A stretch of 64,000 nucleotides of DNA from Neolewinella aquimaris (lineage in GTDB: Bacteria; Bacteroidota; Bacteroidia; Chitinophagales; Saprospiraceae), in NCBI RefSeq assembly GCF_014197245.1, contig NZ_JACIFF010000001.1, forward strand, positions 124,001-188,000, written 5' to 3'. The notes below the pieces were generated by a model. It did no database searches and was not told the origin of the DNA. It saw only the letters and a list, made by a program, of their open reading frames with translations. The first letter of the stretch is position 1. Every line of letters begins with the position of its first letter. The translations under genes and the position numbers were made by a program. Below, piece by piece: positions 44,502 through 53,266 of this stretch.

Positions 44502-45182
44502 TTATTTGATTCCTTGCCTGGCAGCCGGCTTTATCAGGATACGGATGGGCGAGCCGTCGGAGCCCGCGAGTTTGAGCGGCAGGCAGATCATATCGTAGTC
44601 GCCCTCCGTGATTTTCCTGAGGTCGACCCCCTCGATGATCCAGACGTTTCCCCCCATCAGGGCACGGTGGGTTTGCGGATTGCCCTCGTGAAAGGGGCCG
44701 ACGGACAGGTAGTCTACTCCGATCAGCAGCAGCCTGCGCTCCACGATGAGCTTGGCGGCGGCCGGACCGATACCATGGTAATCTTCGTCAAAGGGTTTGT
44801 GCGGCCAGAACCCCTTGTCGCTGTTCGGAGTACGCAGGATCAATCGCTCACCGGGCTCCAGGGGGCGGGTGCGACCCTCGTAGGCCAGCAGGTCTTCGGG
44901 GGTGACGGCAGCCTTACAGTCGATTTCGGCAATGCGCATCGGTCCTAGGCCAATTTCGATCGGCACCCGTGCCATGTCGATCCCCTCCGCCAGAAAGTGG
45001 CTCGGTGCATCCATGTGTGTACCGGTATGCGAACTGAAGTGCAGCATCGATACCCGGGCGGTATCTCCGCAGTGGATGCAGCTTAGGGTGTCATAGGAGG
45101 TCTCGGGTTGTCCGGGCCAACCCGTCATTCCTTCGAAAATAGGGTAGGTGACGTCAGTCCATCCTTCGTACCAGTCGGCCAT
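44502..45182 (-). CDS. Cyclase-family metal-dependent hydrolase
   Basis: A 226-residue protein of the cyclase/kynurenine formamidase family (PF04199). The metal-binding motif HTGTHMDAPSHF is intact, with a later Asp/His-rich segment (PFDEDYHGIG) and GVDYLSVG. Members hydrolyse amides or esters such as N-formylkynurenine. The genomic context gives no substrate, since no tryptophan degradation genes are near. The ATG at 45182 (MADWYEGWTDV) was chosen over a longer unconserved frame. Confidence 0.82.
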   Translation of the reverse strand: MADWYEGWTDVTYPIFEGMTGWPGQPETSYDTLSCIHCGDTARVSMLHFSSHTGTHMDAPSHFLAEGIDMARVPIEIGLGPMRIAEIDCKAAVTPEDLLAYEGRTRPLEPGERLILRTPNSDKGFWPHKPFDEDYHGIGPAAAKLIVERRLLLIGVDYLSVGPFHEGNPQTHRALMGGNVWIIEGVDLRKITEGDYDMICLPLKLAGSDGSPIRILIKPAARQGIK

Positions 45183-45289
45183 ATCCGTAGTCTTGTTTAT
45201 CGTTATGCAATGTACCCTGCGGTCGCCGGCCCGGGGTGTTGAAGCGGGCAACGCGCACAAATCGGCGTGGTGGTAAGGTCACGCATTTA

Positions 45290-45320
45290 TTTGGATAATC
45301 ATAAGCGCCGCTATATCTTG
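45290..45320 (+). promoter_or_regulatory. Candidate promoter of the symporter operon
   Basis: TTTG at 45290-45293, an 18-base spacer, then TATATCTTG at 45312-45320, close to the Bacteroidota -33/-7 pattern. It lies 92 bases before the small-subunit ATG. Confidence 0.35.
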
Positions 45321-45411
45321 GTGGCCAAGACGGAGATCGGTCCGTCAAAGAGCCTTGTCGATCGTGCACTTTTTTTCGCGGGCCACACATACACCCACCA
45401 ATTCTGATTAG

Positions 45412-45669
45412 ATGGCCCCTTCCGGAGAACACCGCCACTACTGGCGGACCAATCTGCGGTATTTAGCAATTCTACTTACGATATGGTTTGCCGTCAGCTT
45501 CGGCTGCGGCATCCTTTTTGTGGACCAGCTCAATCACTACCGCATCGGTGGGGCTAAACTCGGCTTCTGGTTCGCCCAGCAGGGAAGCATCTACGTCTTC
45601 GTGGTCCTCATATTCGTCTACGTATACCTGATGAATCGACTAGACGCCCGGTACGGGGTAGGAGAGTAA
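45412..45669 (+). CDS. Symporter small subunit (DUF4212)
   Basis: An 85-residue protein with two membrane helices (YLAILLTIWFAVSFGCGIL and IYVFVVLIFVYVYLM). It matches the DUF4212 family, the small partner of VC_2705-type sodium:solute symporters. Its stop overlaps the start of the large subunit (TAATG), so the two are translationally coupled and probably form one transporter. The conserved motif WRTNLRY lies at the N-terminus. Confidence 0.9.
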   Translation: MAPSGEHRHYWRTNLRYLAILLTIWFAVSFGCGILFVDQLNHYRIGGAKLGFWFAQQGSIYVFVVLIFVYVYLMNRLDARYGVGE

Positions 45670-47465
45670 TGGACGTAAAAACCTGGACCTACCTCATTGT
45701 CGGCGCTACCTTCCTGCTCTACATCGTGATCGCGGTCTGGGCCCGCGCGGGCTCTACCAAGGAATTTTACGTGGCCGGCGGCGGCGTTCACCCCATTGCC
45801 AACGGTATGGCGACGGCGGCCGACTGGATGAGCGCGGCCAGCTTCATCTCCATGGCCGGCATCATCAGTTTCGCCGGCTACGACGGAGCGGTCTACCTCA
45901 TGGGGTGGACGGGCGGTTACGTCCTGCTAGCCCTGCTGCTGGCGCCCTACCTCCGCAAGTTCGGCAAGTTTACCGTGCCGGATTTCATCGGCGATCGATA
46001 CTATTCCAACGTGGCCCGTACGGTGGCCGTAATCTGCGCCATCGTAGTCAGTTTTACCTACGTGGCCGGACAAATGCGCGGCGTGGGCCTTGTATTCAGC
46101 CGTTTTTTAGAGGTAGAGATCAATACCGGCGTATACATCGGCACGGTGGTCGTGTTTTTCTACGCGATCATGGGGGGCATGAAGGGCATCACCTACACCC
46201 AGGTGGCCCAGTACTGCGTGCTGATCTTCGCCTACATGGTGCCGGCTATTTTCATCAGCCTGCAGATGACCGACAACATCATTCCCCAGCTCGGCTTCCT
46301 GGCGGAGGTCAACGACGGATCGGGAATGGCACTCCTGGACAAACTCGACCTGCTCCACCAAGAATTGGGTTTTGCGGAATACACCGACGGCAGTAAATCG
46401 ACGATCGACGTATTCGCCATCACCCTGGCACTGATGGCCGGTACGGCCGGACTGCCCCACGTTATCGTCCGCTTCTTCACCGTCCCCCGGGTCAAGGACG
46501 CTCGCATTAGCGCCGGTTGGGCCCTGCTCTTCATCGCTATTCTCTACACCACGGCTCCCGCAATTGCGGCGTTTGCGCGCACCAATTTGATCACGACCAT
46601 ATCCGAACGCCCCTACGAGGAGCTGCCGCCCTGGTTCGCCAAGTGGGAGGAAACGGCACTGGTAGCCTGGATGGACAAGAATGGAGACGGAAAACTGCAG
46701 TACGCCCCCGGTCCTCCGTTCGTCGGAGCGGTAGAACAACAACGGGCGGGCGGCGGCGCGCAGGTGCAAGGAAATTCCGGTGAAGCACTCCTGTTGAACG
46801 TGCCGACGGACAACTCCAACGAAGTGTACATCGACCGGGACATCATGGTGCTGGCGAATCCGGAAATCGCCGGCCTACCGGCCTGGATCATTGCCCTTGT
46901 GGCGGCCGGGGGACTGGCCGCAGCCCTGTCTACCGCCGCCGGCCTCCTATTGGTGATCAGTACCGCCGTGAGCCGCGACCTCATGCGCAAGCAGATCAAG
47001 CCAAACATGAGTGAAAAGGAGGAACTCTGGTGGGCCAGGGGAGGGGCCGCCGCCGCCGTGCTGGTTGCCGCCTACTTCGGGGTAAACCCACCGGGTTTCG
47101 TGGCCGCGACGGTCGCTCTGGCCTTCGGTCTTGCCGCGGCGAGCTTCTTTCCGGCCATCGTGCTGGGTATTTTCGATAAGCGCATGAACCGGGAAGGTGC
47201 CGTGGCGGGCATGGTCGTCGGCATCCTGCTCATGTTCGGATACATGGCCGTGTATCGACTGGGGTGGTTCGTCGATACGGTGCCTCCGGAATCGGAGTGG
47301 TGGTTTGGCATCAGCCCGGAAGGATTCGGCAGTGTCGCGATGGTCGTTAACCTGGTGGTTGCCCTGATCGTCAGCAGGTTTACGGGCACTCCACCGGAGG
47401 ATGTTCAGGAAATGGTGGAACGCATCCGTATCCCCAGCGGTGCGGGTGAAGCGAGTGTGCACTAG
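45669..47465 (+). CDS. Sodium:solute symporter, VC_2705 family
   Basis: A 598-residue transporter of the SSS family with about 13 membrane helices, related to the acetate permease ActP. Family features include FYVAGGGVHPIANGMATAAD near the N-terminus and GLAAALSTAAGLLLV later. Between two helices a hydrophilic loop contains an EF-hand-like sequence, DKNGDGKLQY, at residues 336-345. Such a loop could bind calcium outside the membrane. The DUF4212 subunit is encoded immediately upstream. The solute is probably a small carboxylate, but this is only inferred. Confidence 0.88.
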   Translation: MDVKTWTYLIVGATFLLYIVIAVWARAGSTKEFYVAGGGVHPIANGMATAADWMSAASFISMAGIISFAGYDGAVYLMGWTGGYVLLALLLAPYLRKFGKFTVPDFIGDRYYSNVARTVAVICAIVVSFTYVAGQMRGVGLVFSRFLEVEINTGVYIGTVVVFFYAIMGGMKGITYTQVAQYCVLIFAYMVPAIFISLQMTDNIIPQLGFLAEVNDGSGMALLDKLDLLHQELGFAEYTDGSKSTIDVFAITLALMAGTAGLPHVIVRFFTVPRVKDARISAGWALLFIAILYTTAPAIAAFARTNLITTISERPYEELPPWFAKWEETALVAWMDKNGDGKLQYAPGPPFVGAVEQQRAGGGAQVQGNSGEALLLNVPTDNSNEVYIDRDIMVLANPEIAGLPAWIIALVAAGGLAAALSTAAGLLLVISTAVSRDLMRKQIKPNMSEKEELWWARGGAAAAVLVAAYFGVNPPGFVAATVALAFGLAAASFFPAIVLGIFDKRMNREGAVAGMVVGILLMFGYMAVYRLGWFVDTVPPESEWWFGISPEGFGSVAMVVNLVVALIVSRFTGTPPEDVQEMVERIRIPSGAGEASVH

Positions 47466-47505
47466 CCCGGTGCCCGTAGCACATTGGTTTTTTCCAACTT
47501 CCGCT

Positions 47506-47522
47506 GCACCTGCGTCCCCGCC
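47506..47522 (+). repeat. 17-bp dispersed motif, copy 6
   Basis: GCACCTGCGTCCCCGCC, an exact consensus match, 59 bases before the start of the BioD/DRTGG gene and in its direction. Confidence 0.65.
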
Positions 47523-47581
47523 ATATGCCGCAACGAACTGGGGTAAATGTTACATTGCGAACCTGACCCTATCCATATCCT

Positions 47582-48670
47582 ATGCTTGACCGACTTTACA
47601 TTGCCGCTACTTCCCAGCACGTCGGCAAGACTACCTGTACCCTGGGACTGATGGCCGCCATCCGTGGCCGCAACCACAAGGTGAGTTACTGCAAACCAGT
47701 GGGGCAGGAGTGGGTGGAGCTCGGCGATTTACAGGTGGACAAGGATGCGCTGCTGTTTGCCCGGGGAATGGACTTCGAGCTGAAGGCGGAACTGCATAGT
47801 CCCGTCATCATTGGCAGCGGGGTGACGGCCAGCTATTTGGACGATCCGACCAAGTACGAATTTAACCGGGCCATTACGCGAGCCAGTCGCAAACTACAGG
47901 CTAAAAACGACTTTGTGATCTACGAGGGAACGGGGCACCCCGGTGTAGGCAGCGTCTGTGACGTCAGCAACGCTCAGGTGGCCCAGTTGCTTGGTGCACC
48001 GGTGGTCATGATCGTGGAAGGGGGGATCGGGAGCACCATCGATCGCCTGAATATGAACCTGGCCATGTTTAGGGAACGCAGGGTGCAGGTCCGCGGGGTG
48101 ATCGTAAACAAGACCCGGCCGGCCAAGATGGAAAAGGTGGGCCACTACGTCGGGAAGTACCTGGAGAAGACCGGCATTCCACTGTTGGGCGTGCTCCCAT
48201 TTGAAAAAATTCTCTCTAACCCCATCATGGCTTCCGTACGCCACTCGCTAAAGGGGCGCACCCTGCTCAACCGGGAGGGGCTGGACAACCAGGTGGAGAA
48301 CATCGCCAGCGGCAGCCTGCTCGCCCAGGAGGAGGTGGAGAACCTCAAGAACCTGCTGGTGATTGTCAGTCACCGTCGACTCTACGAAGCCCTAAGTGCC
48401 CTGCAGGGGATTTTAAAATCGCGGGGACTGCCGGGTACGACGATTTCAGGAGTGGTGGTTACCGGCCTGATGGACGAGTCTCCCCGTCTGCCGCACCTTA
48501 AATTTCTCGAGGCCAACAACATTCCGGTGGTCGCCAGCTCGCTGGACACTTACGGCGCGGCCGTGCGCATCAGTCAGATGGAAGTGAAGATCAACCTGAA
48601 GACGCCCTGGAAGATCCGCCGCGCCGTCGAGCTGATCGAGGAGCACGTGAATATGGACCTGATTCTCTGA
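47582..48670 (+). CDS. BioD-like/DRTGG-domain ATPase
   Basis: A 362-residue cytosolic protein. The N-terminal ~215 residues have a P-loop of the dethiobiotin synthetase type (AATSQHVGKTTCTLGL) and a VIYEGTGHPGVGS segment. The C-terminal ~130 residues match a DRTGG domain (ISGVVVTG, LDTYGAAVRIS). This resembles the N-terminal regulatory half of the long form of phosphotransacetylase, occurring here without the catalytic Pta domain. It ends 20 bases before a convergent gene. Function is unknown; sensing of a nucleotide is possible. Confidence 0.8.
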   Translation: MLDRLYIAATSQHVGKTTCTLGLMAAIRGRNHKVSYCKPVGQEWVELGDLQVDKDALLFARGMDFELKAELHSPVIIGSGVTASYLDDPTKYEFNRAITRASRKLQAKNDFVIYEGTGHPGVGSVCDVSNAQVAQLLGAPVVMIVEGGIGSTIDRLNMNLAMFRERRVQVRGVIVNKTRPAKMEKVGHYVGKYLEKTGIPLLGVLPFEKILSNPIMASVRHSLKGRTLLNREGLDNQVENIASGSLLAQEEVENLKNLLVIVSHRRLYEALSALQGILKSRGLPGTTISGVVVTGLMDESPRLPHLKFLEANNIPVVASSLDTYGAAVRISQMEVKINLKTPWKIRRAVELIEEHVNMDLIL

Positions 48671-48690
48671 GGCCGTCGATTTACAATCAG

Positions 48691-49986
48691 TTACTTAGCC
48701 GGACCCTCGACCGGGCTGCCTACGCTGTTCAGCTTGTCCAGGTAGAGGTCTCTTACCGCGAAGTATTCGGGTAGGTAAGCTTCCGGCATGGGCTCACTGT
48801 CCTGAAAGTCCATCCGGGTATGGTCCACCTGTTTGCCGTTGTCCCAGAACCGGAAGCATACGTGGGGGCCGGTCGCCAGACCGGTGGAGCCGACGTAACC
48901 GATCACGTCTCCCTGACTGACTCGCTTGCCTACGGTGATTCCGGGGGCGCGGCGCTGCATGTGGAGGTACTGGGTGTCGAAGCGTTTGTCGTGGTGCAGC
49001 TTGACGAATATGCCGTTTCCGCCGGTGCGTCCCGCCCGACTCACCGTACCGTCGGCCACCGCTACGATGGGAGTGCCATAGGGGGCGGCGTAATCGGTGC
49101 CGAGGTGAGGCTTGATCCGCCGCTGCACGGGATGAAAGCGGCGTAGGTTGTAGCTGCTGCTAATGCGGCTGTACCGTACGGGAGCCTTTAGGAAGGTGGA
49201 TTTCATGGGCTGACCGTCCAGGCCGAAATACCCCGACTGACTGCCGTCTTCGCTTTCAAAGTAGAAGGCATAGATGTCCTTTCCTCCGGTGCTGTAGCGG
49301 GCGGCGCGCACCCGACCGAAACCGGCCTCCGTGTCGTGTACGTACTCCTGTTCGTAAACCAACTGAAACGCATCCCCCTTTTGGACGTGGTAAAAGTCGA
49401 CCGACCACTGCAGCGCGTCTTCCATTTTATCGGTGAGGGCGAAGCTGTGACCGGCTCCGACCATGGCGTTCCAAAGGGAACTCTCGATCGTGCCCGCCGC
49501 CAATCGTTCGGCCAGCTTAACGGGCATTTCCTGATATTTATCGCGTCCGGTATTTTGTAAATCGAGTCGCAGGTAACGGTAGACGGTGGGGGCGTAGACC
49601 AGGAAATCCGGCCCCTCCGTATCGGCGTCGTCTAGTAGTTCGTAAGTACGGCCGGCACGGAGGTTCCGCACGTCAAGCATGTCGTTGAAGTTCCCGGCGA
49701 TATCGAATGCCTGTTGGGGTTCAAGTCCCAATCCGAGTAAAATATCCGACAGGGTCTGTCCGTACTGGATAGTATCCTGGGAAACGGTGAAGGTGTCCAG
49801 GGCGACGCCGTATCGGACCGTGGGTTCCACGATGGGGAAAGCGGTATCGGAGAGTTGGGGGGCGCCGGGGGCTTTGGACACGGCCATTAGACCGTATAGA
49901 ATGCTGCTCCCTACGAGGGCGCAAACCACGGAAGCGTAGACTGCTGCGGTCAGTCTACGCTTCCGGTTAGTAAAGAGTGGTCTCAC
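48691..49986 (-). CDS. M23-family metallopeptidase with atypical HxC motif
   Basis: A 431-residue cell-wall peptidase. One N-terminal membrane anchor (about 14-37), a LysM/OapA-like region and a C-terminal LytM domain are visible. The zinc motif HLGTD gives H294 and D298, and H342 is in QYLHMQ. The usual HxH near the end is H375-V-C377 (GPHVCFRF), so a cysteine replaces the third ligand. An in-frame TTG at 50037 lies inside the -7 promoter box, so the GTG at 49986, just before the anchor, is the likely start. It probably trims peptidoglycan crosslinks. Confidence 0.85.
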   Translation of the reverse strand: MRPLFTNRKRRLTAAVYASVVCALVGSSILYGLMAVSKAPGAPQLSDTAFPIVEPTVRYGVALDTFTVSQDTIQYGQTLSDILLGLGLEPQQAFDIAGNFNDMLDVRNLRAGRTYELLDDADTEGPDFLVYAPTVYRYLRLDLQNTGRDKYQEMPVKLAERLAAGTIESSLWNAMVGAGHSFALTDKMEDALQWSVDFYHVQKGDAFQLVYEQEYVHDTEAGFGRVRAARYSTGGKDIYAFYFESEDGSQSGYFGLDGQPMKSTFLKAPVRYSRISSSYNLRRFHPVQRRIKPHLGTDYAAPYGTPIVAVADGTVSRAGRTGGNGIFVKLHHDKRFDTQYLHMQRRAPGITVGKRVSQGDVIGYVGSTGLATGPHVCFRFWDNGKQVDHTRMDFQDSEPMPEAYLPEYFAVRDLYLDKLNSVGSPVEGPAK

Positions 49987-50034
49987 GAAAAAGTTGGTTT
50001 CGGTAATTGCAAAATAGCCGCAAAGGCATCTTTG

Positions 50035-50042
50035 CAAATATA
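50035..50042 (-). promoter_or_regulatory. -7 promoter box for the M23 gene
   Basis: TATATTTG on the minus strand, a full match to TAnnTTTG. It overlaps the upstream TTG codon and so rules that out as a start, favouring the GTG 49 bases downstream. Confidence 0.55.
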
Positions 50043-50053
50043 GGAAATCTCAA

Positions 50054-51523
50054 CTACGGTGTACGTACCCGCGTAGTTTCCTGAATCCAGCACCCAACGG
50101 TGTAGCTCGAACCTTCGGAAATGCCCCGCTGGAAGATGTCCGATTTAGAGGGCATGTACTGGTTGTACCGGCCAATCAATTGGTTGGCCTTACTGCTTAC
50201 GGAGGGGTCGACCGACTTTGCTTTCTGCCACTGGTCGATGGCCGGCCACACTACTACCTGGCTATCGAAGCCGGTGCCGGGTCCGCAGAGCGGTCCGCTA
50301 CTTGCGTAGAGGGTGCCGATGAGCATGTAGGGTTCACCGTCGGAAGGATTGGCGGAACTGGCGCGGCGGGCGTAGGCGCGGGCCTGGCTGAAGTTGCGCA
50401 GGTCGCGGTAGTAGATTTTGGCGGCCGTAAGGAGGTAACGGCTCTTCCGCTCGGCGTCGTCCGTTTCCTGGGCGGCCTGGTCGAAAAGGCGTACCGCTTC
50501 ACTGGAACGACCGTTTTTGAGGGCGTCGTAGGCCTGGCGCAGGGTACTGGCGTTGCCGTTGGAGGCCGAGACCACTACTTCACAGTTGGCGTCGTAAGCG
50601 GCCTTGACCTTCTGGAATTCGGGGATGGATTCGGCGCAGTCGGCCCACTTCAGTCGACTGTAGGCGGTGGTGATGGCGTCACAGTCGGTCGGGTTGGCTT
50701 CGAAGTCGGGGTAGTACTCGTCTACGTAGTACTGGCAGTCGTAGAAACCCTTAACGGTCTCGAAGTACTGCAGGCTACTGGGGGCGTAGCTTTCGATCGT
50801 TTTCCAGGCTTCGCAGTTTTGGCCTTTACACTCCTCCAGGCCCTTTGCCAGGCGTGTTTTGAGGGCGGCAACGATTTTCTGTGCTTCGGCATCGTCGATC
50901 TTTTTGGCCTCGTGCTGGTCGACGACCAGGCGGGACATCGGGTTGATGATGAAGTACTGCAGCTCTTCGGGACCATCGAGCTCGATGCTTTCCTTGAACA
51001 GTTGGTAGATTTCCTCGTCGGTGGCGGAGCCGGGGTAGGTGTAGTAGCTATCGAAGGCCTGGATGCCGGCCATGTAGCCGTCACCGGGATAGCATTGCCG
51101 GGCCTGTTCGTACAGCATGATGATGGTGTCGCCGTACGCCTGCTTTCGATCCGGGTTTTCGAGAATTAAATTGTTGTAGAAGGCGACGCCGTCGGTGTAG
51201 ACCGTGGGGCGGCGGCCGTCCGCGGCGGGGCTGGTGGCATATACCTGCCGCCACATCTTCATGGCACGGTCCATTTCTTTAGCCTTTAGTGCCGTGCGGT
51301 AGATGACGTAGTTGGTTTCGGCATCCTCCGGGCTGCGAGCATCGGAAAATTTAGGGCAGGGGCTGAGCGTTTCTCCCGGCTTGGCGGGTTTGGTAGTGGT
51401 CGCGGTGGTCCGGTCGGTTGTCGGGTTGGTCGGGGTGGACGGACCGGCTGCCTTTGGGGTACAGGCCGTGATCAGGGACAGCAGGAAGCTGCAGCTGAGG
51501 ATAAAGGTCAGAAGACGTGTCAT
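50054..51523 (-). CDS. TPR-like lipoprotein
   Basis: A 489-residue lipoprotein: signal peptide with lipobox (SLITAC), a Thr/Pro-rich linker (about 25-50), then helical repeats with TPR spacing, clearest in the C-terminal third (AYDALKNGRSSEAVRLFDQA, ARAYARRASSANPSDGEPY). It ends with a conserved-looking block (GISEGSSYTVGCWIQETTRV). Several scattered cysteines could form disulfides in the periplasm. Homologues occur widely in Bacteroidota, but I know no function. It lies upstream of the M23 gene on the same strand, with a promoter box between them. Confidence 0.75.
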   Translation of the reverse strand: MTRLLTFILSCSFLLSLITACTPKAAGPSTPTNPTTDRTTATTTKPAKPGETLSPCPKFSDARSPEDAETNYVIYRTALKAKEMDRAMKMWRQVYATSPAADGRRPTVYTDGVAFYNNLILENPDRKQAYGDTIIMLYEQARQCYPGDGYMAGIQAFDSYYTYPGSATDEEIYQLFKESIELDGPEELQYFIINPMSRLVVDQHEAKKIDDAEAQKIVAALKTRLAKGLEECKGQNCEAWKTIESYAPSSLQYFETVKGFYDCQYYVDEYYPDFEANPTDCDAITTAYSRLKWADCAESIPEFQKVKAAYDANCEVVVSASNGNASTLRQAYDALKNGRSSEAVRLFDQAAQETDDAERKSRYLLTAAKIYYRDLRNFSQARAYARRASSANPSDGEPYMLIGTLYASSGPLCGPGTGFDSQVVVWPAIDQWQKAKSVDPSVSSKANQLIGRYNQYMPSKSDIFQRGISEGSSYTVGCWIQETTRVRTP

Positions 51524-51755
51524 AAGTTAGGCAAGGTTTGTAGTTAGGGGTAAACCACGGGCACCGGTCGTGGTACGGCAATGAATGGTGCATCCGACCG
51601 GGCAGGTACTATAAGGAGGGAACCACCGTGGATGTTGACGGCTACCCTCACGTTTGATTCCATCCGGCGGATTTCCGATGGCTACGGTCGGGCGGCCCAC
51701 TAAAACAGGCTTGTACATACGTCAATGTCCGCTACCGTGTAATCCGCTAAGGTGG

Positions 51756-51763
51756 TACCTTCG
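51756..51763 (+). promoter_or_regulatory. -7 promoter box for serC
   Basis: TACCTTCG, identical to the box before the CcmD-like gene and one base from TAnnTTTG, 28 bases before the serC ATG. Confidence 0.45.
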
Positions 51764-51783
51764 CACCTTCAAAGCATCGCCAA

Positions 51784-52845
51784 ATGAAAAAGATTAATTT
51801 CAGTGCCGGTCCGGCCATCCTTCCCGCAAGTGTCATCACCCAAGCCGCCGCCGCGGTAGAGGACCTGGACGGTAGCGGCCTCAGCATTCTTGAGATCAGC
51901 CACCGGTCCAAAGCATTTGACGCCGTGCTGGTGGAAGCCGAGGCGCTGGTGCGCGAACTGCTTAACGTAGGCGATGAATACGGCGTGCTATTTCTCTCCG
52001 GTGGGGCCAGCACCCAGTTCTTCTTTACGGCGATGAACCTACTGAACCCGGACGAGACCGCGGGCTACCTGGATACCGGTTCCTGGTCCGCCAAAGCCAT
52101 AAAGGAAGCCAAGTTGTTCGGTCACGTAAACGTCGTAGCGAGCAGCAAGGAGAGCAACTACAACCACATCCCCAAGGGGTATACGGTACCCGGGGATCTC
52201 AAGTACCTCCACCTCACCAGCAATAATACCATCTTCGGAACCCAGTTCCAGTCGTTCCCCGAGACGGACGCACCGCTGGTTGCCGATATGTCGTCCGATA
52301 TTTTCAGCCGCCGCATTCCGCTGGAGCGCTTCGGAATCATCTACGCCGGTGCCCAGAAGAACCTCGGGCCGGCCGGTGCTACGCTCGTCATCGTTCGCAA
52401 GGACCTCCTCGGAACGGTAGAGCGGCAGCTGCCCAGTATGCTCGACTACCGGGTGCACATCAAGGGAAGCAGCACCTTTAACACGCCTCCGGTTTACCCC
52501 ATCTACGTCATGATGCTGACCCTGCGCTGGATCAAGGAGCAGGGCGGACTTACGGCAATGGAGGCGCACAACGAGCGCAAGGCGAAGCTGCTGTACGACG
52601 AGATCGACCGGAACCCTAAGTTCACGGGCACGGTCAGCGACGATGAGAGCCGCAGTCTGATGAACGTAACCTTCGTCTGTACCGACGATGCCGATACGGG
52701 GCGCTTTCTGGCAGCTGCCGAAGCGGCCGGTTGCGACGGAATCAAGGGTCACCGTAGCGTAGGAGGCTTCCGGGCAAGCATCTACAACAGTATGCCGTAC
52801 GAAGGAGTAGAAACTCTTGTAAATGTGATGAAGGAGTTCAACTAG
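51784..52845 (+). CDS. serC: Phosphoserine aminotransferase
   Basis: A 353-residue PLP enzyme that makes O-phosphoserine from 3-phosphohydroxypyruvate and glutamate, and also serves pyridoxine synthesis. The N-terminus NFSAGPAILP, the segment FLSGGASTQF and the PLP-lysine motif YAGAQKNLGPAG are typical. Length is standard. No serA or serB is adjacent. The gene is preceded by a gene-free 260-base gap that carries only its promoter box. Confidence 0.96.
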   Translation: MKKINFSAGPAILPASVITQAAAAVEDLDGSGLSILEISHRSKAFDAVLVEAEALVRELLNVGDEYGVLFLSGGASTQFFFTAMNLLNPDETAGYLDTGSWSAKAIKEAKLFGHVNVVASSKESNYNHIPKGYTVPGDLKYLHLTSNNTIFGTQFQSFPETDAPLVADMSSDIFSRRIPLERFGIIYAGAQKNLGPAGATLVIVRKDLLGTVERQLPSMLDYRVHIKGSSTFNTPPVYPIYVMMLTLRWIKEQGGLTAMEAHNERKAKLLYDEIDRNPKFTGTVSDDESRSLMNVTFVCTDDADTGRFLAAAEAAGCDGIKGHRSVGGFRASIYNSMPYEGVETLVNVMKEFN

Positions 52846-52932
52846 CTTCCAATTTCCGGTCCGGAACGGGAATAATTAGGTGTGATACCGGGCAATGTTC
52901 TACGAATCGCTTATATTCGTAGCCGTATTGCT

Positions 52933-53160
52933 ATGAAATCTCTCGCCGCTATGGCAAATGCCAAATTCAAGTTGTTTTCCGTTCTCGTGTGCTTGCTCAT
53001 CATCAGCGCTAGTTGCTCCGGTTTCCTGGCGGGTCGTACCGTCCGTTTACAGCAGGAGGGCAAGTTCGATCAGCTGCAGCAGGTAAGCGAGCGGGTCGTG
53101 AGCAATGCCACCCTGATCCACCGGGGAGTCGAAGTCATCAAGCGGGTGATGCTACGGTAA
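52933..53160 (+). CDS. Small lipoprotein, hypothetical
   Basis: A 75-residue protein with a signal peptide (FSVLVCLLIISAS) followed by a lipobox cysteine, then a short charged helical tail (QQEGKFDQLQQVSERV). A second possible start lies six codons in. It lies between serC and a HAD phosphatase gene on the same strand. Coding status is supported by the signal and composition only; the family is not recognised. Confidence 0.5.
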   Translation: MKSLAAMANAKFKLFSVLVCLLIISASCSGFLAGRTVRLQQEGKFDQLQQVSERVVSNATLIHRGVEVIKRVMLR

Positions 53161-53266
53161 GCTTCGCTCCCGCCGGGTACAACTTTTTCGGACCAGATCG
53201 CTTCTATCGGCTGTGGCACACCGGGTGTCACGCGCAACTCATTATCTGGTTTATCCGACACACTTC

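Noticed and set aside
50180-51169. 329-residue plus-strand open frame opposite the TPR lipoprotein
   Set aside because: Composition is dominated by Val/Gly/Leu typical of mirror frames; the minus-strand gene has a signal peptide, lipobox and TPR spacing.
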